From assembly GCF_000820185.1 (NCBI RefSeq), contig NZ_CDCA01000045.1, forward strand, positions 1-64,000: DNA of 64,000 nt, read 5' to 3'. A program made the translations under genes and the position numbers. The notes beneath the pieces were generated by a model. The model was not told the DNA's origin. It made no database searches and was given only the letters and a program-made list of their open reading frames with translations. This document shows, piece after piece, positions 16,820-27,831 of this stretch; positions within the stretch are counted from its first letter, which is position 1, and each line of letters begins with the position of its first letter. The stretch comes from Aeromonas tecta (GTDB taxonomy: Bacteria > Pseudomonadota > Gammaproteobacteria > Enterobacterales > Aeromonadaceae).

Positions 16820-19279
16820 TTATAGCTCCTGCTTCCAGTTCTGGGTGCGCAGCACGTCGGCGAAGACGCCGGCGGCGGTCACCTCGGTACCGGCGCCATA
16901 GCCGCGCAGCACCAGAGGGATAGGCTGGTAATAGGTGGAGAAGAAGGCGAGCGCGTTCTCCCCATCTTTGACCTTGAACAGCGGCTCATCGGCGCCGACC
17001 GCCTTGATGGCGACCTTGCACTTGCCTCCCTCGATGGAGCCCACGTAACGCAGCACCTTGCCCTCGCTCTGGGCCAGCGCGAACTGGTCGCGGAACCAGC
17101 CGTCAGCCTCGGGCAGACGGGCCATAAAGGCCTCCACGTCACCGCTGACATCAAAGCCCGGCGGCAGCGCCTGCTCCACCTCCACGTCGGACAGCTCCAG
17201 CGCCATGCCGGCCTCGCGCGCCAGGATCAGCAGCTTGCGGGCCACGTCCATGCCGTTCAGATCGTCACGGGGATCCGGCTCGGTGAAGCCGTTGCCACGG
17301 GCGATCCCGGTGGCCTCGGAGAAGGCCATGCCCTCGTCCAGCTTGCCGAAGATGAAGGAGAGGGATCCTGACAGCACGCCGTCGAAGGCACGCAGCTTGT
17401 CACCGGCCTTGATGAGGTTTTGCAGGTTCTCGATGACCGGCAGGCCGGCACCGACGTTGGTCTCGTACAGGAACTTGCGGCGGGTCTGACGGGCGGTGCG
17501 ACGCAGCGCCTTGTAGTAATCGAGCGATCCTGTGTTCGCCTTCTTGTTCGGGGTGACCACGTGGAAACCGGCGGCCAGGAAGTCCGCATACTGCACGGCG
17601 ACGGCCTCGCTTGATGTGCAATCGACGATCACCGGGTTGATGAGGTGGCTCTCTTCCACGGCCTTCTTCACCGCCTCCAGGCTGAAGCTGTCGCGCGCCT
17701 CCACCAGCTGCTCACGCCAATTGGCGAGGTTCAGGCCATCCTTGTTGACCGCCATCTGGCGGCTGTTGGCGATGCCGACCACCCGCAGGCCTGTGCCCTG
17801 CTCGGCCAAGACCGGTTGCTGGCGGGCAATCTGATCCACCAGGGCCGCGCCGACGCCGCCGACACCGACCACGAACAAATCGATGAACTGCTGGCTGCCA
17901 AAGAAGTTCTGGTGGCAGGCCTTGATGGCTTCGGCGACCTTGCGATCCCGCACCACGGCGGAGATGGAGCGCTCGCTCGAGCCCTGCGCGATGGCAACGA
18001 TATTGATGGAGGCCTGGGCCAGAGAAGTGAAGAAGCGGGCCGCCATCCCCTTGCTGGTGCGCATGCCGTCACCGATGAGGGAGATGATGGCGAGATCGGT
18101 CATGATTTCGAGCGGATCCAACAGCTGGTTCTTGAACTCAAGCTCGAACTCGCGCTCCAGCACCTTGCGGGTCTTGTCGCTGTCATAGCTGTGGATACAG
18201 AAGCTGACGCTGTACTCGGAGGATGACTGGGTGATGAGGACGATACTGACCCCGGCGCGGGAGACGGCGGAGAAGATGCGGCCCGCCATGCCCACCATGC
18301 CCTTCATGCCGGGGCCGGAGACGTTGAACATGCACATGCCGGAGAGATCCGAGATGGCCTTGACCTTGAGATCGTCATCCCCCTGCTCGACGCCGATGAG
18401 GGTGCCCGGCCCCTGCGGGTTGAAGCTGTTCTTGATGAGGCAGGGAATGTGGAACTGGGCCACGGGGGCGATGGTTTTCGGATGCAGCACCTTGGCGCCG
18501 AAGTAGGAGAGCTCCATCGCCTCCTTGTAGGAGAGGGTTTTGAGCAGGTAGGCATCCGGCACCAGGCGCGGATCGCAGTTGTAGCACCCCTCCACGTCGG
18601 TCCAGATCTCGCAGCACTCCGCATCGACGCAGGCGGCCAAGACGGCGGCGCTGTAATCGGAACCGTTACGGCCCAGCAGCACGGTTTCACCCTTGTCGCT
18701 GCCACCGGTGAAGCCCGGCATCAGGTAGAGGCAATCGCTGCGCAGTCCCTTGGCGGCGAAGCGCAGGCGGGAGGCCTCGATGTCGACGTGGGCCTCCAGA
18801 TAACCGCCATCGGTGGCCAGTAGCTGCTCCGGCACGATGAGATCCAGTTCGAGGCCACGCACCCGCAGCAGCTCGTGCATGAAGGCGATGGAGAGGTTTT
18901 CACCGCGGCTCAGGATGCGGGCCTGCACGTTGTCCGGGCAGAGCCCCAGCAGACGGATACCCTGCATCAGCCGCTCCACCTGATCCAGTTCGCTGGTCAA
19001 GCGCGCCAGCAGCGCCTTGTCATCCAGCGCCGGATAAGCGGCCTTGAGCCCCGCCAGCAGGCGGGAGAAGATGCCGTTCACTTCAAACAGAGTGGCGCTG
19101 GCATCCATGCCGCGACTGGTTTGCTCCACCAGGGCTACCAGGTGGTTGGTCACCTTGGCCGGGGCCGAAAGCACCAGGGCTACTTGAGACTGACCGTGGG
19201 TGTTGACCGCGATATCGGCTACCCGTAAGAAACGCTCTGCATCGGCCAGTGACGACCCGCCAAACTTCAACACTCTCAT
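16820..19279 (-). CDS. thrA: Bifunctional aspartokinase I / homoserine dehydrogenase I
   Basis: 819 residues from the ATG at 19279 ([18 protein letters not shown]), with AGGGAGAG upstream; a longer frame to 19309 lacks support. The N-terminal aspartokinase domain has the KFGGSS motif. It is followed by ACT-type regulatory domains (about 315-460; [18 protein letters not shown] and [18 protein letters not shown]). The C-terminal homoserine dehydrogenase begins at [19 protein letters not shown] (NAD(P)-binding glycine motif near 470) and includes [17 protein letters not shown]. It catalyses the first and third steps of threonine synthesis and is classically feedback-inhibited by threonine. Confidence 0.97.
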   Translation of the reverse strand: MRVLKFGGSSLADAERFLRVADIAVNTHGQSQVALVLSAPAKVTNHLVALVEQTSRGMDASATLFEVNGIFSRLLAGLKAAYPALDDKALLARLTSELDQVERLMQGIRLLGLCPDNVQARILSRGENLSIAFMHELLRVRGLELDLIVPEQLLATDGGYLEAHVDIEASRLRFAAKGLRSDCLYLMPGFTGGSDKGETVLLGRNGSDYSAAVLAACVDAECCEIWTDVEGCYNCDPRLVPDAYLLKTLSYKEAMELSYFGAKVLHPKTIAPVAQFHIPCLIKNSFNPQGPGTLIGVEQGDDDLKVKAISDLSGMCMFNVSGPGMKGMVGMAGRIFSAVSRAGVSIVLITQSSSEYSVSFCIHSYDSDKTRKVLEREFELEFKNQLLDPLEIMTDLAIISLIGDGMRTSKGMAARFFTSLAQASINIVAIAQGSSERSISAVVRDRKVAEAIKACHQNFFGSQQFIDLFVVGVGGVGAALVDQIARQQPVLAEQGTGLRVVGIANSRQMAVNKDGLNLANWREQLVEARDSFSLEAVKKAVEESHLINPVIVDCTSSEAVAVQYADFLAAGFHVVTPNKKANTGSLDYYKALRRTARQTRRKFLYETNVGAGLPVIENLQNLIKAGDKLRAFDGVLSGSLSFIFGKLDEGMAFSEATGIARGNGFTEPDPRDDLNGMDVARKLLILAREAGMALELSDVEVEQALPPGFDVSGDVEAFMARLPEADGWFRDQFALAQSEGKVLRYVGSIEGGKCKVAIKAVGADEPLFKVKDGENALAFFSTYYQPIPLVLRGYGAGTEVTAAGVFADVLRTQNWKQEL

Positions 19280-19353
19280 CGCTTTCTCTCCCTGACTTTT
19301 TGCAATCAAATTGGCTAAAAACCTGCCCGACTATGGTTCTGAAAATCATCCAA

Positions 19354-19388
19354 CAAAAAGGCCCGTACTGGGTGGGTACGGGCCTTTT
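19354..19388 (-). terminator. thr operon attenuator
   Basis: The stem AAGGCCCGTAC/GTACGGGCCTT is followed by a T-run in the direction of thrA. It lies between the leader peptide stop and thrA, as in the E. coli thr attenuator. High charged tRNA-Thr/Ile should favour this hairpin and stop transcription. Confidence 0.88.
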
Positions 19389-19416
19389 TTGATTTCTGTG
19401 CTTGTTCGTCAGCGCA

Positions 19417-19491
19417 TCAACCGGCCCCAGTGCCACCTGTGGTGGTACCGGTAATAATGGTGGTAGTGGTAACGTTGATGAATGACTGCAT
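19417..19491 (-). CDS. thrL: thr operon leader peptide
   Basis: A 24-codon frame too short for routine gene calling. It starts MQSFINVTTTTIITG and ends TGAG-stop. Nine of 24 residues are threonine and three are isoleucine, the classic attenuation signal; E. coli ThrL also has runs of Thr/Ile and ends GNGAG. It is followed after 28 bp by the attenuator hairpin and then thrA. Ribosome stalling at the Thr/Ile codons would allow read-through into thrABC. Confidence 0.92.
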   Translation of the reverse strand: MQSFINVTTTTIITGTTTGGTGAG

Positions 19492-19563
19492 GACGAACAC
19501 TCTTGAACGAAGCTGGCTTTTAGCAATACCGCGCCGGGTGATGGGCTGTCAACTTAAACCGCG

Positions 19564-20256
19564 TTACTCCTTGCGCTCAAATCGGCGAACGAGGTCTTTG
19601 CAGAGCAGATGCAGCATATTCAGATCCCGCTGCGGCAGCATGGGCACTCGGTCCATCACCCACTGATGCAGTTTTTCATCCTGCGAAACTCCGAGTTCAC
19701 CGAGAATTTCTGCTGTTTTTGATTTCAGCACCCGAACCTGTCCGGTGTTATCAAAATTTTCTGCTACGACCTCGGCCTCGTCCAGCAAGGGGCTCATCTC
19801 GTAGGCATACAGCATGATCGCCTGACCCAGGTTCAGGGAGGGATAGCTCACCTTGAGGGGCAGGTAGCTAATGAGATCCACCTGGGCGAGCTGCTCGTTG
19901 GAGAGGCCGGACTCCTCGCAGCCAAAGACGATGGCGACCTTGCCCAGAGACGGCTTGGCGCGGATCTGATCGCGGATCTCCGCCGGGGTGAGGTAGTGCT
20001 GATAACGGCCGCGCTGGCGCGCCGTGGTGGCGACCACCAGATCCATGTCGGCGAGGGCCTCTGGTAGGGTGTCAAAGGCCTCGGCCTCGGCCAAAATCTC
20101 CTGCGCCCCGTGAGCCACCCAGCTCGCCTCTTCTTCCTCGTGTACCCGACTCGCCACCAGGCGCATGGCATCGAAGCCCATGGTTTTCATGGCGCGGGCG
20201 GCTGCCCCGACATTGGCCGCACGGGCCGGTGCCACCAGCACAAAATAGAGTTTCAT
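19564..20256 (-). CDS. yjtD: TrmH/SpoU-family RNA methyltransferase YjtD
   Basis: A 230-residue SPOUT-type methyltransferase. Key motifs are VLVAPARAANVGAAARAMKTMGF at the start, ATTARQRG, IVFGCEESGLSNEQL (the TrmH N-G-x-x-R equivalent region) and YPSLNLGQAIMLYAYE (the C-terminal knot binding SAM). It is more like E. coli YjtD than TrmJ. In E. coli yjtD is also the gene next to thrL, so the neighbourhood is conserved. The RNA target is not established. Confidence 0.85.
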   Translation of the reverse strand: MKLYFVLVAPARAANVGAAARAMKTMGFDAMRLVASRVHEEEEASWVAHGAQEILAEAEAFDTLPEALADMDLVVATTARQRGRYQHYLTPAEIRDQIRAKPSLGKVAIVFGCEESGLSNEQLAQVDLISYLPLKVSYPSLNLGQAIMLYAYEMSPLLDEAEVVAENFDNTGQVRVLKSKTAEILGELGVSQDEKLHQWVMDRVPMLPQRDLNMLHLLCKDLVRRFERKE

Positions 20257-20391
20257 CGGGTTTCCTCTTGGGCAGGGCCTATGCCCCTCAGTGGGTATAA
20301 CGCATCGGCAAAATAGGGGCGCAATCTACCGTTTCTGCCCGAAAATTGCCACTTGAACGGACGTTTGAATGTTGCCATAGTGACCCGATAG

Positions 20392-22248
<1,857 letters not shown>

Positions 22249-22271
22249 GTTATCTCATCCCGAGCCTCAGC

Positions 22272-22297
22272 AAAAAGGGACGCCGCGGCGTCCCTTT
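22272..22297. terminator. Terminator after aceK
   Basis: The hairpin AAAAGGGACGCC/GGCGTCCCTTTT lies 23 bp past the aceK stop. The flanking A and T runs let it work in both directions, also for the convergent META-domain gene. Confidence 0.85.
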
Positions 22298-22350
22298 TAC
22301 TGTGCACGACATGGCGGTCTGACTGCGACAGCCGATGACGGTAGTTAGGC

Positions 22351-22740
22351 TTATTTCACCGCATCGAAGGTCAGCAGCGGCGCCTTGTTGGCATCGCTCA
22401 GCACCAGCTGCTTGCCCTCGATCTGGTAGGTCGCTACCTTCCCCAGGGTCTGCAGATAGTTGTTCTCCTTGCCGGCCAGATCCCCCATGCACATCATGCG
22501 GGTCGCGCCCATGGCGCCCAGGGTCAGAACGCCATCACCTTGCTGGGTAACGCCGCCAAAGTAGCGGTTGCAGCCGCCCTTGCCCGCTACCTTGTCGCCC
22601 GCTACTTGCAGGGTGAAGGTGTCACCACTCGCCCCTTGCAGCTGCCAGGTCGATGCTTGCAGTTCGGCCACAGTAGAACCCGTTGCCATGGCGCAGCCTC
22701 CCAGAGCCAGTACGGTCAGCAGGGTCAGTTTCTTGTTCAT
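22351..22740 (-). CDS. META-domain lipoprotein, HslJ-like
   Basis: A 129-residue lipoprotein. The signal peptide MNKKLTLLTVLALGGC ends in a lipobox (LGGC). The META-domain motifs are STWQLQ near the start and GCNRYFGGVTQQGDGVLTLGAMGATRMMCM, followed by E-x-x-YLQTLGKVATYQIEGKQLVL. META proteins such as HslJ are outer-envelope proteins linked to novobiocin tolerance and stress; biochemical function is unknown. A GAGGTG ribosome site precedes the start. Confidence 0.85.
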   Translation of the reverse strand: MNKKLTLLTVLALGGCAMATGSTVAELQASTWQLQGASGDTFTLQVAGDKVAGKGGCNRYFGGVTQQGDGVLTLGAMGATRMMCMGDLAGKENNYLQTLGKVATYQIEGKQLVLSDANKAPLLTFDAVK

Positions 22741-22909
22741 GAGATCACCTCTTGATGGAGAAGAATAATGAAGACACAGAGTGACGGGGGTCTGTTTATC
22801 ATGGGGTGGCCGCAGATGAAAACTCTTTTATTGTGATCCGGGTTGCCTTTACTCCCCGCAGGCATGTGCCATGCTTGTAGTCCTGTTCGGACCCAGGGAG
22901 GGGAAACGA

Positions 22910-23386
22910 ATGGTCAAGTCTCTGATTATTATGCTCACATCCAGCCTTGCGCTTTCGGCCCAGGCAGCCGACTGGAGCTTTCTCCAGGACGAATCAGACA
23001 GCCAGCTCTATGTGAAAAGTTATTCCGGCATACTGCTCGGCACTCAGACCCATCACAGTGACAATTTCGATCTCTGGCTCATCAATACCGGCTACCAATA
23101 TCCGGTCGAAGACAATGTCAGCCTCTACATGGAGGCAGGCCCCGCTATTGGCACGCACAGCGAACAGGCTGGCTTCAATATCAGCTCAGGGGTGCGCTAT
23201 CAGCTCACCCCCTCCCTCAACATCGGCAGTCAGGTCAAGCAGTTGGAGGTGAGCAAACCCAGCACCCTGGTGGAGCTCAACAGCAGCCTGCTGTTGACGT
23301 CCCAGCTCGCCCTGACCGCCAACTACGGCGTCAGTGCCTTCAGCACCGAGCAGTTCCTGACCCTGGGAGTTGGCTTCAACTTCTAA
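22910..23386 (+). CDS. Small outer-membrane beta-barrel-like protein
   Basis: 158 residues from the ATG at 22910 (MVKSLIIMLTSSLALSAQA), which follows GGAGGGG; a longer frame to 22871 lacks support. After the signal peptide the sequence alternates polar and hydrophobic residues in about eight strands and ends with the outer-membrane signature FLTLGVGFNF (terminal phenylalanine). It resembles short uncharacterised porin-fold proteins of Vibrio and Aeromonas. Function is unknown. Confidence 0.6.
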   Translation: MVKSLIIMLTSSLALSAQAADWSFLQDESDSQLYVKSYSGILLGTQTHHSDNFDLWLINTGYQYPVEDNVSLYMEAGPAIGTHSEQAGFNISSGVRYQLTPSLNIGSQVKQLEVSKPSTLVELNSSLLLTSQLALTANYGVSAFSTEQFLTLGVGFNF

Positions 23387-23389
23387 GGG

Positions 23390-23869
23390 TCAGATTAGCC
23401 TGGCACCACTGACCAATACACCATTGAGATCGGCGTAGACATAGTCACCCGGTGCTATGGTCACCCCGGCAAACGACAGCACCAGATCCAGCTCACCCTG
23501 CCCGCGTTTTTCAGTTTTGGCCGGGCAGGCTGCCAGCGCCTTGACCCCGAGCGCCAGCGTCGCCAGGGTACCCACATCCCGCACCGCGCCATGGATGAGG
23601 ATCCCCTCCCAGCCCTGCTCCGCCGCCTTGATGGCCAGTTGATCTCCAAGCAGGGCCCGGCGCAACGAGCCACCCCCATCGATCACCATCACCTTGCCGT
23701 GGCCGGGGCGAGTCACCAGCTCCCGCACCAGGCTGTTGTCCTCGAAACAGGAGAGGGTGACCGCCTCACCGTAGAACAACGGCTTGCCGCCATAATTGTT
23801 GAACAGTGGCTCAGCCACCTGCAGGGCATCACCGTGTTGATCGCAAAGGTCGGGCAGTAGATCCAGCAT
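23390..23869 (-). CDS. RraA/HMG-aldolase family protein
   Basis: 159 residues from the ATG at 23869 ([14 protein letters not shown]), which aligns exactly with the start of E. coli RraA and has AAGGA upstream. Conserved segments are [59 protein letters not shown] and [21 protein letters not shown]. The R-D pair and KTEKRGQG fit divalent-metal 4-hydroxy-4-methyl-2-oxoglutarate aldolase / oxaloacetate decarboxylase members rather than strict RraA. An RNase E inhibitor role cannot be excluded. It is probably co-transcribed with the DUF3293 gene 40 bp upstream. Confidence 0.82.
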   Translation of the reverse strand: MLDLLPDLCDQHGDALQVAEPLFNNYGGKPLFYGEAVTLSCFEDNSLVRELVTRPGHGKVMVIDGGGSLRRALLGDQLAIKAAEQGWEGILIHGAVRDVGTLATLALGVKALAACPAKTEKRGQGELDLVLSFAGVTIAPGDYVYADLNGVLVSGARLI

Positions 23870-23909
23870 GTCAGCATCCTTCCATGGAATGGTTTTGCTC
23901 ATTCTTCCA

Positions 23910-24329
23910 TCAAGCCTCGCCTCTGACAATCCAGCGAGACGCCAGCCTGCCCAGATGGAGTGGCTCTCCTCCCTTCATCCGAGCGGGTACCAGCCAGATC
24001 TCCTGTTGTTCGACCCAGTAGAAGGCATTCTGGCCGAAACGACTGGCCAGCAAGACGGCGTCGGCGCGAGGCATCTGCAACAACAGCGATGCCTCCTGCC
24101 AGCTTTCATCCAAAGAACTGCCCCACACCGGTCCCATAACGAGCCAATCGAAGGAATCATTGACCAGCCGCAACAGGGCACGCTGACGCCGGCGGTTACG
24201 ACGCATGCCAACCCACTTGCTGGCCGGATCCCAGGCCGTGACGATGGCATAGGCAGGCCAAGCAGGTGGCGCGAAGGGGGCAAAGAAACAGACTTTTCTG
24301 TAGTTTTCCCACAAAATCATGTCAACCAC
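23910..24329 (-). CDS. DUF3293 domain protein
   Basis: A 139-residue cytoplasmic protein. The motifs [26 protein letters not shown] and [18 protein letters not shown] are characteristic of DUF3293, whose function is unknown. The start has only a weak ribosome site (GGGATG); a second ATG three codons later is possible. It lies just upstream of the RraA-like gene on the same strand. Confidence 0.72.
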   Translation of the reverse strand: MVDMILWENYRKVCFFAPFAPPAWPAYAIVTAWDPASKWVGMRRNRRRQRALLRLVNDSFDWLVMGPVWGSSLDESWQEASLLLQMPRADAVLLASRFGQNAFYWVEQQEIWLVPARMKGGEPLHLGRLASRWIVRGEA

Positions 24330-24705
24330 ATGTTACATCCCATTACATTTTATAAGGGCGAAAAAGCGGGCCAGCCCAAGTATCATGCAGCGAACTCAGG
24401 GTTTGACCTACATCAAGCCAGAGTTAAAAAGTTGCTATCTGACGGCAAAGAGTGTTGTTATGCGCCTGTTAACTGATAAAATGCAGCAACTTTTGTAACG
24501 GACTACCTTTCAGGGCACCTCTCGATCAGACTTGTTGAGATCCCATGCGTGGCACAAGGATGTTTGCCAACATCAATACCAAATTCGCGATGATTCGACC
24601 TGATATTCATACCCAGGATGACGTAATAAATTTTCAGGACCGGTCGAATAACGCCAAAGAGTGTTAAAATTTCGAAAATTAACTGATAAGAATCTGGGAA
24701 TACTC
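24330..24705. promoter_or_regulatory. arcA promoter region with an FNR-type box
   Basis: This 376-bp stretch holds no gene. At 24403-24416, TTGACCTACATCAA is a near-consensus FNR/Anr site (TTGAT-N4-ATCAA, one mismatch). The 11-mer TTAACTGATAA occurs twice, around 24469 and 24679, the second just before the arcA start. FNR activates arcA in E. coli; applying that here is inference. Confidence 0.6.
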
Positions 24706-25425
24706 ATGCAAACACCACACATTCTGATCGTCGAAGACGAACTGGTCACCCGCAACACTCTCAAAAGCATTTTCGAGGCCGAAGGCTACATCGTGCTCGA
24801 AGCCAACAATGGCGACGAGATGCATCAAGCCCTGACTGCCCACACCATCAATCTGGTGATCATGGACATCAATCTGCCAGGCAAGAACGGTCTGCTGCTG
24901 GCCCGTGAGCTGCGCGAAGATGACAACATCGCCCTGATGTTCCTGACCGGGCGTGACAACGAAGTAGACAAGATCCTGGGTCTGGAGATTGGCGCCGATG
25001 ATTACATCACCAAGCCATTCAACCCGCGCGAGCTGACTATCCGTGCCCGCAATCTGCTGAGCCGCACCATGAACGTCGCCGCCGGTGGCGAAGAGAAGAA
25101 GCAGGTCGAGCGTTACCTGTTCAACGGTTGGGCGCTGGACATCAACAGCCGCGCACTGGTCAGCCCGGCTGGCGACATGTTCAAGCTGCCGCGCTCCGAG
25201 TTCCGCGCCATGCTGCACTTCTGCGAGAACCCGGGCCAGATCCAGACCCGTGCCGAGCTGCTCAAGAAGATGACCGGCCGTGAGCTCAAGCCCCACGACC
25301 GTACCGTGGATGTCACCATCCGCCGCATTCGCAAACACTTCGAAAGCGTGGGTGACACCCCGGAAATCATCGCCACCATTCACGGCGAAGGCTACCGCTT
25401 CTGCGGCGAGCTGGAGCAGGAATAA
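24706..25425 (+). CDS. arcA: Aerobic respiration control response regulator ArcA
   Basis: 239 residues from the ATG at 24706 ([28 protein letters not shown]), the same start as E. coli ArcA. The receiver domain has acidic residues E10/D11, phosphoacceptor D54 in [10 protein letters not shown] in [10 protein letters not shown] and the K in [10 protein letters not shown]. The OmpR/PhoB-type winged helix follows ([25 protein letters not shown] ... [16 protein letters not shown] ... [13 protein letters not shown]). With the sensor kinase ArcB it represses aerobic metabolism under low oxygen. ArcA also classically controls cyd genes, and cydDC lies about 600 bp downstream. Confidence 0.98.
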   Translation: MQTPHILIVEDELVTRNTLKSIFEAEGYIVLEANNGDEMHQALTAHTINLVIMDINLPGKNGLLLARELREDDNIALMFLTGRDNEVDKILGLEIGADDYITKPFNPRELTIRARNLLSRTMNVAAGGEEKKQVERYLFNGWALDINSRALVSPAGDMFKLPRSEFRAMLHFCENPGQIQTRAELLKKMTGRELKPHDRTVDVTIRRIRKHFESVGDTPEIIATIHGEGYRFCGELEQE

Positions 25426-25455
25426 TCCCTGCTCGCCAGATCCCTGTGTGGTAAG

Positions 25456-25480
25456 AAGAGGCGCCGATGGCGCCTCTTTT
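25456..25480 (+). terminator. Terminator after arcA
   Basis: The hairpin AGAGGCGCC-GAT-GGCGCCTCT is followed by TTTTGCTTTT. Confidence 0.9.
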
Positions 25481-25553
25481 GCTTTTGGCGCTCAGCCGAT
25501 ACCCCTCTTGAACAAAGCACCGAACAACACCAGTCAGATAAGAAGATAGAAAA

Positions 25554-25586
25554 CAAAAAGCCCACTCGGTTGAGTGGGCTTTTTGT
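25554..25586. terminator. Terminator of the tRNA-Gly transcript
   Basis: The stem CAAAAAGCCCACTC/GAGTGGGCTTTTTG sits just past the 3' end of the minus-strand tRNA. T-runs occur on both sides, so it can act in both directions. Confidence 0.88.
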
Positions 25587-25594
25587 TTGAAAGC

Positions 25595-25669
<75 letters not shown>

Positions 25670-25774
25670 AAGGCATCAAAATCGCAGTATATACGAGGCA
25701 TCAAATCAACGTCGAGCAACAGTGCGCTGGGCAGAGGTGATAACGAGACGGGTTGAATGCCGGATATCAGAATG

Positions 25775-25848
25775 TGGAGCGGGTGATGGGAATCGAACCC
25801 ACGTATGCAGCTTGGGAAGCTACCGTTCTACCATTGAACTACACCCGC
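25775..25848 (-). tRNA. glyU: tRNA-Gly (anticodon CCC)
   Basis: The 74-nt minus-strand gene begins GCGGGTGTAGTTCAATGGTA and ends with encoded CCA (TGG at 25775-25777). The anticodon loop is TTCCCAA and the T arm is GTGGGTTCGATTCCCAT. It is 105 bp upstream of the TCC tRNA and probably co-transcribed. Confidence 0.96.
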
Positions 25849-26049
25849 GTCAGTGGCCTCTACTATATGCATTTTGCCGGCGAGCGCAATCACCGCCAGG
25901 GTGTTTTTTGCCATAAATCAAGCTGTTCGACCAACTAATGAGCATGCAGCGTATTTTTCAAGCAAACAGTCTCACGCTCCAGTCATGGCAAGGTTGCCAA
26001 GCTCAGGGGGCGACGATAGTCTTGCGCCACTCGACCGAGGAGGGCGGTA

Positions 26050-27831
26050 ATGGACAAGAACACGCAGAAACATCTTTATGGCTGGTTGCGCAAGCAATCG
26101 AGTCATGGCCGACGCTGGATCGGCCTCTCCATCGGCTTTGGCATGGGCCAGGGCATGCTGATGGTGGCGCAGGCCTGGTTGTTGGCCACCCTGCTCCATG
26201 GCTTCATCATCGAAGGTACGACGCCGGAGCAATCCATTCCCCTCTTCATCACACTGGTGCTGGTCACAGCGCTCAAGGCCGGACTGGCCTATGGCCGCGA
26301 GATTGCCAGTTTCAAGGCGGGCAGCACGGTGCGCCAGGCCATTCGTGAGCTGGTGCTCACCCGCCTCGCCCGGCTGGGGCCTGCCTATATCCAGCGCCGC
26401 CCGGCGGGCAGCTGGGCCAGCCTACTGCTCGAACAAATCGAAGACATGCAGGATTTCTTCTCCCGCTACCTGCCGCAGATGGCGGTTGCCGTGTTCATTC
26501 CGGTGGTGACCCTGGTCTCGGTGTTCCCGGTCAACTGGGCCGCCGGCATCATCTTGCTGGGCACAGCCCCGCTGATCCCGCTGTTCATGATCCTGGTGGG
26601 AGTCGGCGCAGCCGATGCCAACCGCCGCAACTTCCAGTCACTTGCACGGCTCTCCGGCCACTTCCTCGACCGGCTCAAGGGTCTGCGCACCCTGCAGCTC
26701 TTCCTGCGCACCCAGGCCGAGGGCGAGGCGATCCGCGATGCCTCGGAAGATTTCCGGGAGCGCACCATGGAGGTGCTGCGTCTGGCCTTCCTTAGCACCG
26801 CCGTGCTGGAGTTCTTCGCCGCCATTGCGGTGGCGCTGGTGGCGGTCTATTTCGGTTTCTCCTACATAGATCACCTGAACTTTGGCAACTATGGCGTCAA
26901 GGTCACGCTCTTTACCGGCCTGTTCGTGCTGTTTCTCGCCCCCGAGTTCTACGCCCCACTGCGTGAACTGGGTGCCCATTATCACGCCAAAGCCCAAGCC
27001 ATCGGCGCCGCCGAACAGCTGCTGGAATTTTTGGAAGCCGAGGTCAGCGAACCCGCGTCAGGCTCGGCGCTCTTCCATGCCGAGGGCCCCATCAAGATTG
27101 AGGCCAAGTCACTCGAGGTGTTGAGCGCCGAGGGCAAGGTGCTGGTTGGTCCTATCGACTTCCAGCTAACGCCCGGCTCTCGCACGGCGCTGGTCGGCAT
27201 CAGCGGCGCGGGCAAGAGCTCGCTGGTCAACGCCCTGCTCGGCTTTGCCCCCTATCGCGGTGAACTGAAGGTCAACGGCCAGGAGCTCGCCACCCTCGAC
27301 ATGAGTCAGTGGCGCCTGCAGCTCGGCTGGCTGTCCCAGAACCCGCAGCTATTCCACGCCTCCTTGCGTGACAACCTGCTGTTGGCCAAGCCTTCGGCCA
27401 GCGACGCCGAGCTGGAAGCCGCCCTGAAACGGGCAGAGGCGTGGGAATTTGCCAAAGAGAAGGGCTTTGACTATAGCGTCGGCGATCAGGCAGGCGGCCT
27501 CTCGGTCGGTCAGGCCCAGCGCCTCGCCCTGGCCCGCACCCTGCTCAAGAGCACCCAGTTGATGGTATTGGATGAACCCACCGCCAGCCTGGATCGCCAC
27601 TCCGAGCGCGCCATCATGAGCACGCTCGAACAGGCTGCGGCCGGCCAGACGCTGTTGATGATCACCCATCGCCTCGATCAGCTCACCAAGATGGACAAGA
27701 TCCTGGTGCTGGAGCGTGGCCAACTAGTCGAGCAAGGCAACTTCCAGCAACTCAGCGAGGCCAAGGGGCCCTTTGCCCGACTCTTGTCGCAACACCAGTC
27801 CCAAGGTCAGGAGGACTCCCTCGATGCGTGA
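26050..27831 (+). CDS. cydD: Cysteine/glutathione ABC exporter subunit CydD
   Basis: A 593-residue ABC half-transporter with a membrane domain (about residues 20-310, with six segments) and an ATPase domain: Walker A GISGAGKSSLVNAL, signature LSVGQAQRLALAR, Walker B LMVLDEPTASLD, switch ITHRLDQ. The signature has SVG instead of the usual SGG, a divergence often seen in CydD. The CydDC heterodimer exports thiols to the periplasm and is needed to assemble cytochrome bd and c-type cytochromes. Its stop overlaps the cydC start by 8 bp. Confidence 0.95.
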   Translation: MDKNTQKHLYGWLRKQSSHGRRWIGLSIGFGMGQGMLMVAQAWLLATLLHGFIIEGTTPEQSIPLFITLVLVTALKAGLAYGREIASFKAGSTVRQAIRELVLTRLARLGPAYIQRRPAGSWASLLLEQIEDMQDFFSRYLPQMAVAVFIPVVTLVSVFPVNWAAGIILLGTAPLIPLFMILVGVGAADANRRNFQSLARLSGHFLDRLKGLRTLQLFLRTQAEGEAIRDASEDFRERTMEVLRLAFLSTAVLEFFAAIAVALVAVYFGFSYIDHLNFGNYGVKVTLFTGLFVLFLAPEFYAPLRELGAHYHAKAQAIGAAEQLLEFLEAEVSEPASGSALFHAEGPIKIEAKSLEVLSAEGKVLVGPIDFQLTPGSRTALVGISGAGKSSLVNALLGFAPYRGELKVNGQELATLDMSQWRLQLGWLSQNPQLFHASLRDNLLLAKPSASDAELEAALKRAEAWEFAKEKGFDYSVGDQAGGLSVGQAQRLALARTLLKSTQLMVLDEPTASLDRHSERAIMSTLEQAAAGQTLLMITHRLDQLTKMDKILVLERGQLVEQGNFQQLSEAKGPFARLLSQHQSQGQEDSLDA

